From a virus, in the IMG/VR virus record IMGVR_UViG_3300003886_000028, positions 1-57,143 of that record: a stretch of 57,143 nt of DNA, one strand, 5' to 3'. Under the pieces are notes generated by a model, which saw only the letters and a program-made list of their open reading frames with translations, was not told the origin of the DNA and did no database searches. Every line of letters starts with the position of its first letter. Position 1 is the first letter of the stretch. Below are positions 42,007 through 49,111 of the stretch, piece after piece. The translations under genes were made by a program, and so were the position numbers.

Positions 42007-42543
42007 TTACTCTACCTCTGCGCTCTGCAGCGCCTGAATTTTTTTGAAGCCCTGGGCGACCTGTTCCCGGACCGTATTGGGCGATCGCCCCAACTGCTCC
42101 GCAATCTCGCCGCAACTGTAGCCGTAGACTTTCCTCAACACGAAGGCATGGCGCATTTTCTCGGGGAGATGCGTAATGGCGGCACATAGGTTCTCGAACT
42201 GCTGTTCCGCCATGACCTGGCGCTCCACGGACGGCGTATCGTGATCTGCAGCAATTTCGTTGGTCTCGATCGAGACGTCGACCAGAACAATTTTATTCTT
42301 TCGGTACGCGTCGTAGACAAGATTGCGCATCGTGACAAACAGAAACCCCAACGGCTCGCGGATTTCATTACCCTTTCGAAGGTGGTCGTGCGCCTTGAGA
42401 AAGGTTTCCTGAACCAGGTCGTCCGCTTCGGCACCGATGCCCACCTGGTTTCTGGCAAACCGGGTCAAGCGATCGCAGTGATCCCTGTACAGCATTGCCG
42501 CTGCTTCGTTGCTATGCGGGAGATTGAGGGCGCACTCACTCAT
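42007..42543 (-). CDS. ECF-type RNA polymerase sigma factor
   Basis: This 178-residue protein has both ECF sigma domains. Region 2 (YRDHCDRLTRFARNQVG...ADDLVQETFLKAHDHL...FLFVTMRNLVYDAYRKNK, about 19-83) carries the DDLVQETF core-binding and -10 recognition pattern. Region 4 (LPEKMRHAFVLRKVYGYSCGEIAEQLGRSPNTVREQVAQGFKKIQ, about 125-170) holds the helix-turn-helix for the -35 element. It would redirect host RNA polymerase. No anti-sigma partner is visible next to it. It overlaps the methyltransferase gene by ATGA. Confidence 0.85.
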   Translation of the reverse strand: MSECALNLPHSNEAAAMLYRDHCDRLTRFARNQVGIGAEADDLVQETFLKAHDHLRKGNEIREPLGFLFVTMRNLVYDAYRKNKIVLVDVSIETNEIAADHDTPSVERQVMAEQQFENLCAAITHLPEKMRHAFVLRKVYGYSCGEIAEQLGRSPNTVREQVAQGFKKIQALQSAEVE

Positions 42544-44402
42544 TTTCTAATCTCCATGCCCGCAATTCTCTCTCCAATCCACCGCATACACGGCACAGCC
42601 ATGCTGTTCCCAAGAGACTTGTAAACCGCTGAGTCGCTGCTTATGGGTCGATTGGAACTTTTCGACGCATCCTCTGAATGTGCATATCGCAAAGGCCATG
42701 TCCTTTGTGCTTGCGGCCACAATTTGGAACATCGCAAAAACGCTCTTGCCGGTGACGCTTCAAGTGGCAACTCCGACAAAGTGTTTCTAAGTTCTCCGGC
42801 AAGTTGTTCATAGGATTTTCGTCGATATGGTGAACGTCCAGCCTTTCGTGCTTCCCGCAGTCTTTGCAGGAATCCTGCAGACCATCTTTTCTTGCCCACA
42901 TGCGAGATGTTCTGACGCTTTGCGTACTGCTCTGCCTGCGCCCACTGAAGCCATCCGACATGCACTCCTGCGAGCAAAATTTCCGGCGTGAGAAGTGCAA
43001 CAAAGATTCGACGTTTTTCACGTAGCTTATCTTTCCCGTTTTCTTCGATACTCGTCGCTTTTGGATAAGTTTCTTTCTTTCCAGCCTCTCGCCACAATTC
43101 ATGCAGTATTTGAGCGGAGTGGGCTTCATCGGCATTGCCATAAGTTAATTCCAAATAGTCGTCAGGAAATTGCTGTAAACGAGAGCACTCTGTCGGGGTA
43201 AGTCGTCTGATAGCTAAATCCTGATGGATATAGGTTTGCTGCTTCGCCCCTGGTTCTGCCGACAGAGTTCCGGACTGGTCCATCAATCGAACCTCGTCAC
43301 GTTGGTTCTGTGCAAAGGCAACTACGTTTTCTTGCCCGTGGTTTTGGCCCAACGCAAACGCCTGATCCGATGTGCAGGGATCTTGCGTACCATGGACAAC
43401 GCACAGGTTCTCATCGTCCTCTTTTCGGCGACCCGGTGCATTAACGCCTGGCCGTGATGATCCTGCCGTCAGTGGCGCAGCGACGTCCGGCGATCCGCGT
43501 ATAACAATCGGAGTCTGGCATTCATCGGCAGTAGTATTGATGCCCTTGTGCATTCTGGCTGTCAGTGGATTGGCAACCTCTGGAACTAAAAGCGCCTCTC
43601 TGGATGCGTTGTCTCCGTATGGGTTTCCTGTTAGTGATGGGGCTATTGGAATTAAACAATCTTGTCCTCGCCCGTCACCGACTCTATCAAATCCCGGGCC
43701 ACTTGCTTTAAGGTACGGTGCAACATCGTAGGTATCTCTTTCCCTCGTTTCCCCGCTCGGCGGAGAATTCCTAAGCAGGCTTTCGGGGTCAAATAATACC
43801 GCTGCGGCACGACGCCAGTCTCCAAGATATCCGACAACGAACACGCGACGGCGCCGCTGGGGAACTCCGAAGTATTGAGCGTTAAGAGTTCGGTAGGCGA
43901 ACCCATACCCGAGTTTTTGAAGTCCGGCCAGGAAGCATCCGAACGCATGGCTTTCTTCTGCTTCGTAAGAGTCGAAGATAGTTTGCCCGTCTCTGGTTCC
44001 CACTCGTAGTTGGTCTGTCGATCGACGTGGATCGGGAGCGTCGTGAGAAGTTGACGACAAGACTCCGGGGACGTTCTCCCATACCAGCCAGTTGGGGCGG
44101 TAGCGGTTAGTGATTGCAAGATAGACGAGTGCGAGGTTTCCGTTAGGGTCAGCCAGTCCCTTCCTAAGTCCGGCGATACTGAATGAAGTACACGGTGTTC
44201 CTCCGACGAGAACATCGAAGTCTGTGTCGGGCCATTGTTTGAAGTCATTCATGTCCCCATAATTTGGTACATCCGGATAATGGTGTTGCAAGACCGCGTT
44301 GGGGAATTTCTCAATCTCAGAGAACCCAACCGCTTGCCAGCCAAGCGGTTGCCAGGCTACTGTTGCCGCTTCAATTCCTGAGCATACCGATAGATATTTC
44401 AT
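42540..44402 (-). CDS. dcm: C5-cytosine DNA methyltransferase with inserted segment
   Basis: The preferred start is the ATG at 44402 (MKYLSVCSGIEAATVAWQPLGW), a typical phage Dcm-type beginning. A GTG 30 bp earlier is possible. Motif I is in VCSGIEAA, motif IV is GGTPCTSFS with the catalytic Cys, motif VI is WENVPG, motif VIII is QRRRRVF, motif IX is RRLTPTECSRLQQFP and motif X is YKSLGNSMAVPCMRW. About 160 extra residues separate motifs IX and X. This insert coincides with an HNH gene in another frame at 42641-43141. It methylates cytosine in DNA, probably for protection. Confidence 0.85.
   Translation of the reverse strand: MKYLSVCSGIEAATVAWQPLGWQAVGFSEIEKFPNAVLQHHYPDVPNYGDMNDFKQWPDTDFDVLVGGTPCTSFSIAGLRKGLADPNGNLALVYLAITNRYRPNWLVWENVPGVLSSTSHDAPDPRRSTDQLRVGTRDGQTIFDSYEAEESHAFGCFLAGLQKLGYGFAYRTLNAQYFGVPQRRRRVFVVGYLGDWRRAAAVLFDPESLLRNSPPSGETRERDTYDVAPYLKASGPGFDRVGDGRGQDCLIPIAPSLTGNPYGDNASREALLVPEVANPLTARMHKGINTTADECQTPIVIRGSPDVAAPLTAGSSRPGVNAPGRRKEDDENLCVVHGTQDPCTSDQAFALGQNHGQENVVAFAQNQRDEVRLMDQSGTLSAEPGAKQQTYIHQDLAIRRLTPTECSRLQQFPDDYLELTYGNADEAHSAQILHELWREAGKKETYPKATSIEENGKDKLREKRRIFVALLTPEILLAGVHVGWLQWAQAEQYAKRQNISHVGKKRWSAGFLQRLREARKAGRSPYRRKSYEQLAGELRNTLSELPLEASPARAFLRCSKLWPQAQRTWPLRYAHSEDASKSSNRPISSDSAVYKSLGNSMAVPCMRWIGERIAGMEIRK
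42641..43141 (-). CDS. HNH endonuclease nested out of frame in the methyltransferase gene
   Basis: This 166-residue protein has zinc-binding CxxC pairs (CMNCG near 13-17; CSQEC near 56-60) and a full HNH motif. CKDCGKHERLDVHHIDENPMNNLPENLETLCRSCHLKRH (92-130) has HH at 104-105, Asn112 and His126/His130. It is probably a homing endonuclease. Its ATG lies where motif IX of the methyltransferase ends and its stop lies just before motif X. The same bases therefore encode both HNH and the read-through linker of the methyltransferase. Confidence 0.85.
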   Translation of the reverse strand: MAMPMKPTPLKYCMNCGERLERKKLIQKRRVSKKTGKISYVKNVESLLHFSRRKFCSQECMSDGFSGRRQSSTQSVRTSRMWARKDGLQDSCKDCGKHERLDVHHIDENPMNNLPENLETLCRSCHLKRHRQERFCDVPNCGRKHKGHGLCDMHIQRMRRKVPIDP

Positions 44403-44407
44403 TGCGG

Positions 44408-45169
44408 TTACTTTCTCAGACACCCCTTCCACGCCGCCGCGGTGCGTCGCTGGGCCTCATCGCACTGGTTGCGCCCATCGTTGGCCAGGGTCAGTTCGTG
44501 GGTCAATGTCTGGTTTTCGTTGGACAGGGCCTTTACCGCGCTGCGAAGACCGTCCAGTTCTGCCTGGTCTCGTAACAGGTTAACAAGGTGGGTTCGGCAG
44601 GCCTGCGTCTTGTTCTTGGCGCCCCTCATGTTGCCGCCGAAGCGGGTTTGCATGGATTTGGTGCCGCAGCGAGCCTCGATCGCCGCCAGCCGCATACCCA
44701 TTTCCGCCAGCCAGTTCGCATCAGCATCCGCTTCACAATCGCGAATCTTTCGAGACAACCAGCGGGGTACCGGCAATCCCAGCGAGCCGGAACCGTTCAG
44801 ATTGGTGTATCCGAAGCCAATAACCTCGCCACATTTTATGTTAGAGAACGCCGGCGGGGCGTAGCTGGTGTTGCTGGGGAAGTCGTAGGTCACGGTATCG
44901 CCATCGACCCTCACCGTTGTATCGCCCGCATCTACGACCACAGCGACATCGCTGGAGGCGTCCACGTCGGTCTGGTTTTCGGCAACCGAAGATGACTCTG
45001 CCGCGGCGCGGGCGTTAGAGGCGCTCTCACTGCTGCTAGTGGCGTCGCCGCCGCGGGCTATTTGGTCCTGGTGTTGTTCTTGCCGGGACTGCTCAGGTGG
45101 CTTTGGCTTTCCCGCATGGGCTGTAAAGCTCAGGCTCAGGGTTATTATTCCGATGATTGTTGCTTGCAT
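44408..45169 (-). CDS. Exported phage protein
   Basis: This 253-residue protein starts with a signal peptide (MQATIIGIITLSLSFTAHA-GKP). A low-complexity Gln/Ser/Ala-rich part (about 25-75) follows, then GYTNLNGSGSLGLPVPRWLSRKIRDCEADADANWLAEMG and a C-terminal coiled coil (about 205-240). Similar exported proteins are known in phages of Xanthomonas and Pseudomonas, without known function. It slightly overlaps the methyltransferase start region. Confidence 0.7.
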   Translation of the reverse strand: MQATIIGIITLSLSFTAHAGKPKPPEQSRQEQHQDQIARGGDATSSSESASNARAAAESSSVAENQTDVDASSDVAVVVDAGDTTVRVDGDTVTYDFPSNTSYAPPAFSNIKCGEVIGFGYTNLNGSGSLGLPVPRWLSRKIRDCEADADANWLAEMGMRLAAIEARCGTKSMQTRFGGNMRGAKNKTQACRTHLVNLLRDQAELDGLRSAVKALSNENQTLTHELTLANDGRNQCDEAQRRTAAAWKGCLRK

Positions 45170-45543
45170 TGCTGTACTCCGTGGTCGTCACTTAGATGCC
45201 AGGTGTCGGGTGTCGGGTATGGACCGGTTTGCTTGTCTATGAGTTCAAGGGCTGGTACCAGGTGTTCTGCTACCTGGTTTCCCAGCGGGGTTAGGCGGTA
45301 CATGAACGGGCGGCGGCCTCTGCGTGGCTTAAACCCAGTTAGTCCGTTTCGATCGAGTTCTGTGATGGGGGCATTGGCATAGGGGTCTGATTTGTACCGT
45401 TCCACGAAACCATCGGTGACCAGGCGCACCAGCATTTTTGCCGCCCCATTCTTGGCATGCCCCATCGTAAAGGTGACTAGGTTGGGGGTTGCGGGCTGAA
45501 CGGTATGCAGCGCGACGAGGCAATTCATGTGGTATCGGTCCAC
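45145..45543 (-). CDS. Putative winged-helix DNA-binding protein
   Basis: The GTG start at 45543 has AGAGGA five bases upstream. The 132-residue product has LVTFTMGHAKNGAAKMLVRLVTDGFVERYKSDP (about 22-54), an MFSxxxHxxxGAAxKMVxxLxxxGxIxR-like helix-turn-helix. A wing with RRPFMYRLTPLGNQVAEHL follows, as in PadR/MarR-type regulators. It may regulate phage promoters. The target is unknown. Confidence 0.6.
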   Translation of the reverse strand: MDRYHMNCLVALHTVQPATPNLVTFTMGHAKNGAAKMLVRLVTDGFVERYKSDPYANAPITELDRNGLTGFKPRRGRRPFMYRLTPLGNQVAEHLVPALELIDKQTGPYPTPDTWHLSDDHGVQQCKQQSSE

Positions 45544-45741
45544 TTATTCCTCTCCCCAGATTCTGACATCGGTTCCTTGTGTGTGGTGTTCTATAAGTGC
45601 GTGCAGGCACCGCAAGTGAAACTGCAAATAGGACTCGGACGCCGTTTCATGGTCAAACCAAAGCCCCTCATCTTCGGCCTGCTTATCCACCATCACCCTG
45701 ATTTCTTGTAAGGGGGTCAGTTTCGGGTCGGTAGTCATCAT
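45544..45741 (-). CDS. Hypothetical small protein
   Basis: This is a 65-residue acidic, mostly helical protein (LQEIRVMVDKQAEDEGLWFDHETASESYLQFHLRCLHALIEHHTQG) with several His and one Cys. It abuts the winged-helix gene and shares one base with the gene upstream. This segment recurs in small phage proteins of unknown role. Confidence 0.65.
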   Translation of the reverse strand: MMTTDPKLTPLQEIRVMVDKQAEDEGLWFDHETASESYLQFHLRCLHALIEHHTQGTDVRIWGEE

Positions 45742-45857
45742 CAGTTTTCACCTTTGTTGCTGTCCATCCTTGTTTTCCAACGAACCAGTTCCGCGGCACT
45801 CTCGTCCTGTTTTGTTAAATAATTCCTGAGCAACTTGATTATTGTTGTTATTTCCAT
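45741..45857 (-). CDS. Very small protein (38 aa)
   Basis: The likely start is the ATG at 45857, two bases after the stop of the upstream gene (TGATATG) with an AAGGG ribosome-binding site. A longer frame exists but overlaps coding sequence and lacks support. The product is MEITTIIKLLRNYLTKQDE..., a charged amphipathic helix. No function can be given. Confidence 0.5.
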   Translation of the reverse strand: MEITTIIKLLRNYLTKQDESAAELVRWKTRMDSNKGEN

Positions 45858-45858
45858 A

Positions 45859-46962
45859 TCACGTGCCCTTCTCATTTTTCCATTCCTCGGCATCTTCGAG
45901 GTCTTTGAAGTCCACCACACCGGCCCCCGCGCCATCGAATTCAGACACCCATTCGGTGGTGGATTGTTTGTTTGGTGCCGGGGCTGGGCTATCCGGAGTT
46001 ACCGTCCCCCTCGGACTTTCTCTTTGCTGGACGGGAGCACTGTCCGGCCCGCCACTCTTCGGTGTATTGGGTTTTACCTCGGGTGCTGGGGCGAAGCGTT
46101 TATCCCATTCCCGCTTTGCCGCATTGCGGATGTCGGGTTTGTCGGTGATGTTCTTCAGCAGCCAGGTGAGTTCGCGTTCATCCATTTCGGCGAACGCTTT
46201 GTCGAGCATCTTGCCCCTGGTACCGATCGGGCAGTGTGTGAGATGGGCACCGGTGTTGTATTGGCCCGTCTTCGGCTTACGCTGGCGCGCACTGGTTGAG
46301 TTGCCGCCTTTTTTTCTCGCCGCATCCCGCGCGACCTGGGCGAGGAAGTCGTCTTCGAACAATGCCGAGATGCCGGGCAGACGCAGTACCGCGTCGACCC
46401 GGGCGCGCTTGCACGCGATCTTCAGGGTGTTGTTGAGGTCGCCCCGGTGATCACCGCGGGTCGCAGCGCCCATACCTTCGGCTATCTTGTTCTCAGCACT
46501 GGCCAGTACATGGCACGTCATAATGACGTCCGAGATTTGTTTACCCGTCACCGCCGCCCTGATGTAGTCCTGGTAGCCCGTGTAGGTTGCTTCAAGTCCG
46601 AGCATTGCGAGTACTTTATCGGCGCCAGGGGCCCACAACGAGTTGTCTGACCAGTGATACGGCTCGCGTTTATAGCTGCAGGCCCATGGTTTTGGGCATT
46701 TATCCTTATTCGCGTGATGGATGCGCCCGAAGTCTTTGTCGGGGATCAGCATTTCACGCATAAATGAGGCGAGTTGGTCGTAGTTTTCCTGCCGCGATAT
46801 CAGTTGGTTCTTGAATACAACGGGTTCGGCCGCCAGCGGACTGAATGAGACTACCTGATTGGCGCCGGCACGTACTATGGCACCCGCCTTAGCGCCAGTA
46901 GGAATAGCTTCGGAATAATTTTCACCGTTTTTGACAATTTCGCCTTCGAGTTGAGTCACCAC
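45859..46962 (-). CDS. Putative phage recombination/annealing-type protein
   Basis: This 367-residue protein has a conserved core (DNSLWAPGADKVLAMLGL at about 107-125; MTCHVLASAENKIAEGMGAATRGDH at about 148-172; NTLKIACKRARVDAVLRLPGISALFEDDF at about 178-206). This pattern recalls proteins in replication/recombination modules of phages and plasmids, in which NT-x-K-x-A-x-KRA-x-V-x-A-x-L precedes a FTQD-like end. The C-terminal third has an ExoX-C-like patch (RGKMLDKAFAEMDERELTWLLKNITDKPDIRNAAKREWDKRF) and a disordered tail. It is the best candidate for a DNA-metabolism protein here. The assignment is tentative. Confidence 0.6.
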   Translation of the reverse strand: MVTQLEGEIVKNGENYSEAIPTGAKAGAIVRAGANQVVSFSPLAAEPVVFKNQLISRQENYDQLASFMREMLIPDKDFGRIHHANKDKCPKPWACSYKREPYHWSDNSLWAPGADKVLAMLGLEATYTGYQDYIRAAVTGKQISDVIMTCHVLASAENKIAEGMGAATRGDHRGDLNNTLKIACKRARVDAVLRLPGISALFEDDFLAQVARDAARKKGGNSTSARQRKPKTGQYNTGAHLTHCPIGTRGKMLDKAFAEMDERELTWLLKNITDKPDIRNAAKREWDKRFAPAPEVKPNTPKSGGPDSAPVQQRESPRGTVTPDSPAPAPNKQSTTEWVSEFDGAGAGVVDFKDLEDAEEWKNEKGT

Positions 46963-47234
46963 GATATTCCCCGCTTGATTGATAGCAGGAGCGATGCTTC
47001 GACCACTAATCCTTCATCGACAGAATCCACAAAACCCACCTCAATGTCTTCGACATACGTCACTAAGCAATCGAGGTATGGTGGGCCTGAGCCTTGGCCT
47101 TCCAAATGAATTCGAAGGCACTTACCGCCCACAACTTTGGTGTCGGCTGGAACGATGAGCGTACGCTTTTGCGCCAGCATGATGGCCTGAAACTCGGCGG
47201 CATTGACGTGGTGCAGTGGGTTGCTCAGTTTCAA
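46956..47234 (-). CDS. Small beta-rich protein, possibly ASCH/DUF3850-like
   Basis: The likely start is TTG 47234, overlapping the upstream stop as TTGA and preceded by GGGAGA. The longer frame upstream is out-of-phase noise over the neighbouring gene. The 92-residue product (KLSNPLHHVNAAEFQAIMLAQKRTLIVPADTKVVGGKCLRIHLEG...YLDCLVTYVEDIE) has an order of helix, strands and a final YV-x-Y strand like ASCH-type RNA-binding folds. This is weak evidence. Confidence 0.55.
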   Translation of the reverse strand: MKLSNPLHHVNAAEFQAIMLAQKRTLIVPADTKVVGGKCLRIHLEGQGSGPPYLDCLVTYVEDIEVGFVDSVDEGLVVEASLLLSIKRGISW

Positions 47235-47470
47235 TGTATTTCTCCCGATGCCGTCGACATCTCGATTGTCACGGGGGCGCCGTGACTGAGGTTTCGCACC
47301 ATTTCCGCCTCGTCCTTTCCAGCGAAGATGAAGATGTCGCCGACACCCCCCATATCCTCCAGTGAGCACTTGATTGGCTGACCTTTTTTGAGGCGTGCCA
47401 GATTCTCGTGTGAGAGTCCAAGCCCGTACACGGGGCGCCCATCCTTGGTTTCTCCCTTGAATTTAACCAT
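47231..47470 (-). CDS. Hypothetical small protein
   Basis: This 79-residue protein (VKFKGETKDGRPVYGLGLSHENLARLKKGQPIKCSLEDMGGVGDIFIFAGKDEAEMVRNL) has a beta-alpha-beta feel and the KDGRPVYGLGLSxxNLxxLKxGxPI pattern. I have the impression that the pattern is conserved in phages. It is coupled to the gene downstream by TTGA. The function is unknown. Confidence 0.7.
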   Translation of the reverse strand: MVKFKGETKDGRPVYGLGLSHENLARLKKGQPIKCSLEDMGGVGDIFIFAGKDEAEMVRNLSHGAPVTIEMSTASGEIH

Positions 47471-47471
47471 G

Positions 47472-47657
47472 CTAGGTTCCCATTGATATTTCGAGGTGAT
47501 CGATTTCGGCGTGTTCCATCATTGCGTCGTATTGCTCGCGTAGACAGTCCAGGCAGCACTGGCTGCGGGTTATCTCATCGATGGCGCAGGGCGTGCCGCA
47601 GTGCGCGCAGCGGGTAGTTAGGACTGCCACAGAATTTGTGTCCTTGCAGGCTTCCAT
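47472..47657 (-). CDS. Small zinc-ribbon protein
   Basis: This 61-residue protein has four cysteines in two pairs (CAHCG at 17-21, CCLDC at 34-38) spaced as a zinc ribbon, plus one more Cys near the start. The C-terminal part is acidic and His-containing. It shares its first base with the stop of the gene upstream. It probably binds zinc. The partner is unknown. Confidence 0.7.
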   Translation of the reverse strand: MEACKDTNSVAVLTTRCAHCGTPCAIDEITRSQCCLDCLREQYDAMMEHAEIDHLEISMGT

Positions 47658-48040
47658 CAGCTATTCCGCCTAATTCTGAATATTTTATCGAGGTCGGCTG
47701 ACGTGACGGTGTGCTTCGCCAGCGGCAGGCCGCAATCGGAACAACTGTCGTCGTGTTCTGGGTTCCACACGAAGACGTGTCGCATCCGCTCGTTTTTGGA
47801 AAACCCTTCAAGCCGCTGGTATTCGTTCTGCCCCCCGCCGAGTTCACCGATCAGTTCGCACGAGGTAAGCAAGCTCTCGTATTCGGCCCGAACCACGGTG
47901 ACCTCTGTCAGGGTTGGATTTTCGATAACGAGGTTTTCCTCGATGAATGCGAGGGTTGCCTTCTCGAGGGCACTTATCATCGAGTCAGCTATCCACACCA
48001 GAGCATAGCTGTCGGAGGTAATCAGATACGCGTTAGCCAT
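47657..48040 (-). CDS. Hypothetical protein with C-terminal Cys pair
   Basis: This 127-residue protein has a helical N-terminal half (SDSYALVWIADSMISALEKATLAFIEENLVIENP) and a C-terminal segment HDDSCSDCGLPLAKHTV that forms a possible zinc-binding C-x2-C-x6-H site. It overlaps the gene upstream by 8 bp. I do not recognise the family. Confidence 0.65.
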   Translation of the reverse strand: MANAYLITSDSYALVWIADSMISALEKATLAFIEENLVIENPTLTEVTVVRAEYESLLTSCELIGELGGGQNEYQRLEGFSKNERMRHVFVWNPEHDDSCSDCGLPLAKHTVTSADLDKIFRIRRNS

Positions 48041-48314
48041 TATTTTTCTCCTGAATAATCAGCGATGCCCGATTGATTTTTCTCATTGCGCCGCGCTTTG
48101 TAGCGGTAATGCAACTGTACCCACCCTCAAGCCGTATAAACCAAAGCCAGCGCTTGCAAAGGACAATTACAAACTTAGTCCAGGTCTGGTTTGGCCACCC
48201 AAAGCCGTTGCGGAGTTGCCAGCGCCGGCGGTCGCTGACACGCACCTTAGTTAGCCGGTACTTGACGCCATTACGCGAACCCAGTTCGGTGAATCTCAGT
48301 ACTTTTGACTTCAC
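48033..48314 (-). CDS. Basic hypothetical protein
   Basis: This 93-residue protein is strongly basic (RLTKVRVSDRRRWQLRNGFGWPNQTWTKFVIVLCKRWLWFIRLEGGYSC). It has many aromatic residues. The charge suggests nucleic acid contact, but no motif is evident. It overlaps the downstream gene. Confidence 0.55.
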   Translation of the reverse strand: MKSKVLRFTELGSRNGVKYRLTKVRVSDRRRWQLRNGFGWPNQTWTKFVIVLCKRWLWFIRLEGGYSCITATKRGAMRKINRASLIIQEKNNG

Positions 48315-48323
48315 GGGCGATCC

Positions 48324-48593
48324 TCAGACCCGGCTCGGGGGTGGTACGCCAAGGGCATCAGCAATTTCAGTGACATTCCGGCGGCGAGGCACATATGGGG
48401 ACTGGTCATCGTGCTTGCCCACGCAGGTCGGGGTGTTGCGCATGTCTTCGGCCCACGCCTGAAAGTCCGCCATCAGCGTTTCCGCGGGGAGTTGCCCGGT
48501 TTCCAGGGTGAAGCAGGACACGAGCTCGTTGAGGGCGCGACTCAATATGGAATGGCGCTCCTGCATGTTTTTCTCAGAATTTGGTTTCGGCAT
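48324..48593 (-). CDS. Hypothetical small protein
   Basis: This is an 89-residue, mainly helical protein (RHSILSRALNELVSCFTLETGQLPAETLMADFQAWAEDM) with a basic C-terminal part RRRNVTEIADALGVPPPSRV that resembles the start of a helix-turn-helix. It may be a small DNA-binding or regulatory protein. The family is not recognised. Confidence 0.6.
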   Translation of the reverse strand: MPKPNSEKNMQERHSILSRALNELVSCFTLETGQLPAETLMADFQAWAEDMRNTPTCVGKHDDQSPYVPRRRNVTEIADALGVPPPSRV

Positions 48594-48595
48594 GT

Positions 48596-48868
48596 CTATT
48601 CCTCTTCACGTAAAAATGCATAGAAATCATCTAGGACGGCGTCCAGCGCATCAATGCAACACCCCAATTCGTCGATGGAGGATTGTTTCTCTGAGCCTGC
48701 AGGACCTCCTCTATATCGATAGTCCTTTGCCAATAGAGCCTCTTGGGCGCGAGACTCCTCGCCCCGCAGCCGATGAAGGCCCGTGGTATCAATGTGCGCC
48801 ACGATGCGCCTCAGCGCTGCTTTACGCATCCGGTCCATCTCCAGCAGCAGCCTCAACAAGTTGGGCAT
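48596..48868 (-). CDS. Hypothetical helical protein
   Basis: This is a 90-residue protein (LLRLLLEMDRMRKAALRRIVAHIDTTGLHRLRGEESRAQEALLAKDYRYRGG...). It is helical with alternating basic and acidic parts and an acidic C-terminus. It overlaps the first gene of the operon by 47 bp in another frame. The function is unknown. Confidence 0.55.
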   Translation of the reverse strand: MPNLLRLLLEMDRMRKAALRRIVAHIDTTGLHRLRGEESRAQEALLAKDYRYRGGPAGSEKQSSIDELGCCIDALDAVLDDFYAFLREEE

Positions 48869-49010
48869 AGCTCATAAATACCCGGTTACCGTCACGAATG
48901 ACCTGGTACTTGCCGTCTAAGACGCGGCGATCAAACGTTGCGCGTGAAATACCGAGTTGTTTCAAACACTCACTCACCGAATATCGCAGTTTTTGCTCTG
49001 GTTTGCCCAT
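48822..49010 (-). CDS. Small helix-turn-helix (excisionase/AlpA-like) protein
   Basis: This 62-residue protein (SVSECLKQLGISRATFDRRVLDGKYQVIRDGNRVFMSYAQLVEAA) has the MerR/excisionase-like helix-turn-helix in which a short HTH is followed by a strand and a helix. It is the first gene of the long minus-strand operon, just after the promoter at 49034-49062. It probably regulates this or the divergent promoter. Confidence 0.75.
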   Translation of the reverse strand: MGKPEQKLRYSVSECLKQLGISRATFDRRVLDGKYQVIRDGNRVFMSYAQLVEAAAGDGPDA

Positions 49011-49033
49011 GAACCTCTCCGTAACGTGGTGTT

Positions 49034-49062
49034 ATTATGATGCGTATTGAGGTACTATGCAA
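49034..49062 (-). promoter_or_regulatory. Sigma70-like promoter of the minus-strand operon
   Basis: On the minus strand, TTGCAT (49062-49057) and CATAAT (49039-49034) are separated by exactly 17 bp. The -10 matches the consensus at 5 of 6 positions. It reads into the small HTH gene that starts at 49010. It lies in the divergent gap between the left-going operon and the plus-strand DUF6745-like gene. Confidence 0.65.
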
Positions 49063-49111
49063 GTTATAAATAAAACCCACCGTTTCATTATTGCTCGTGG
49101 AGAATACCGCC

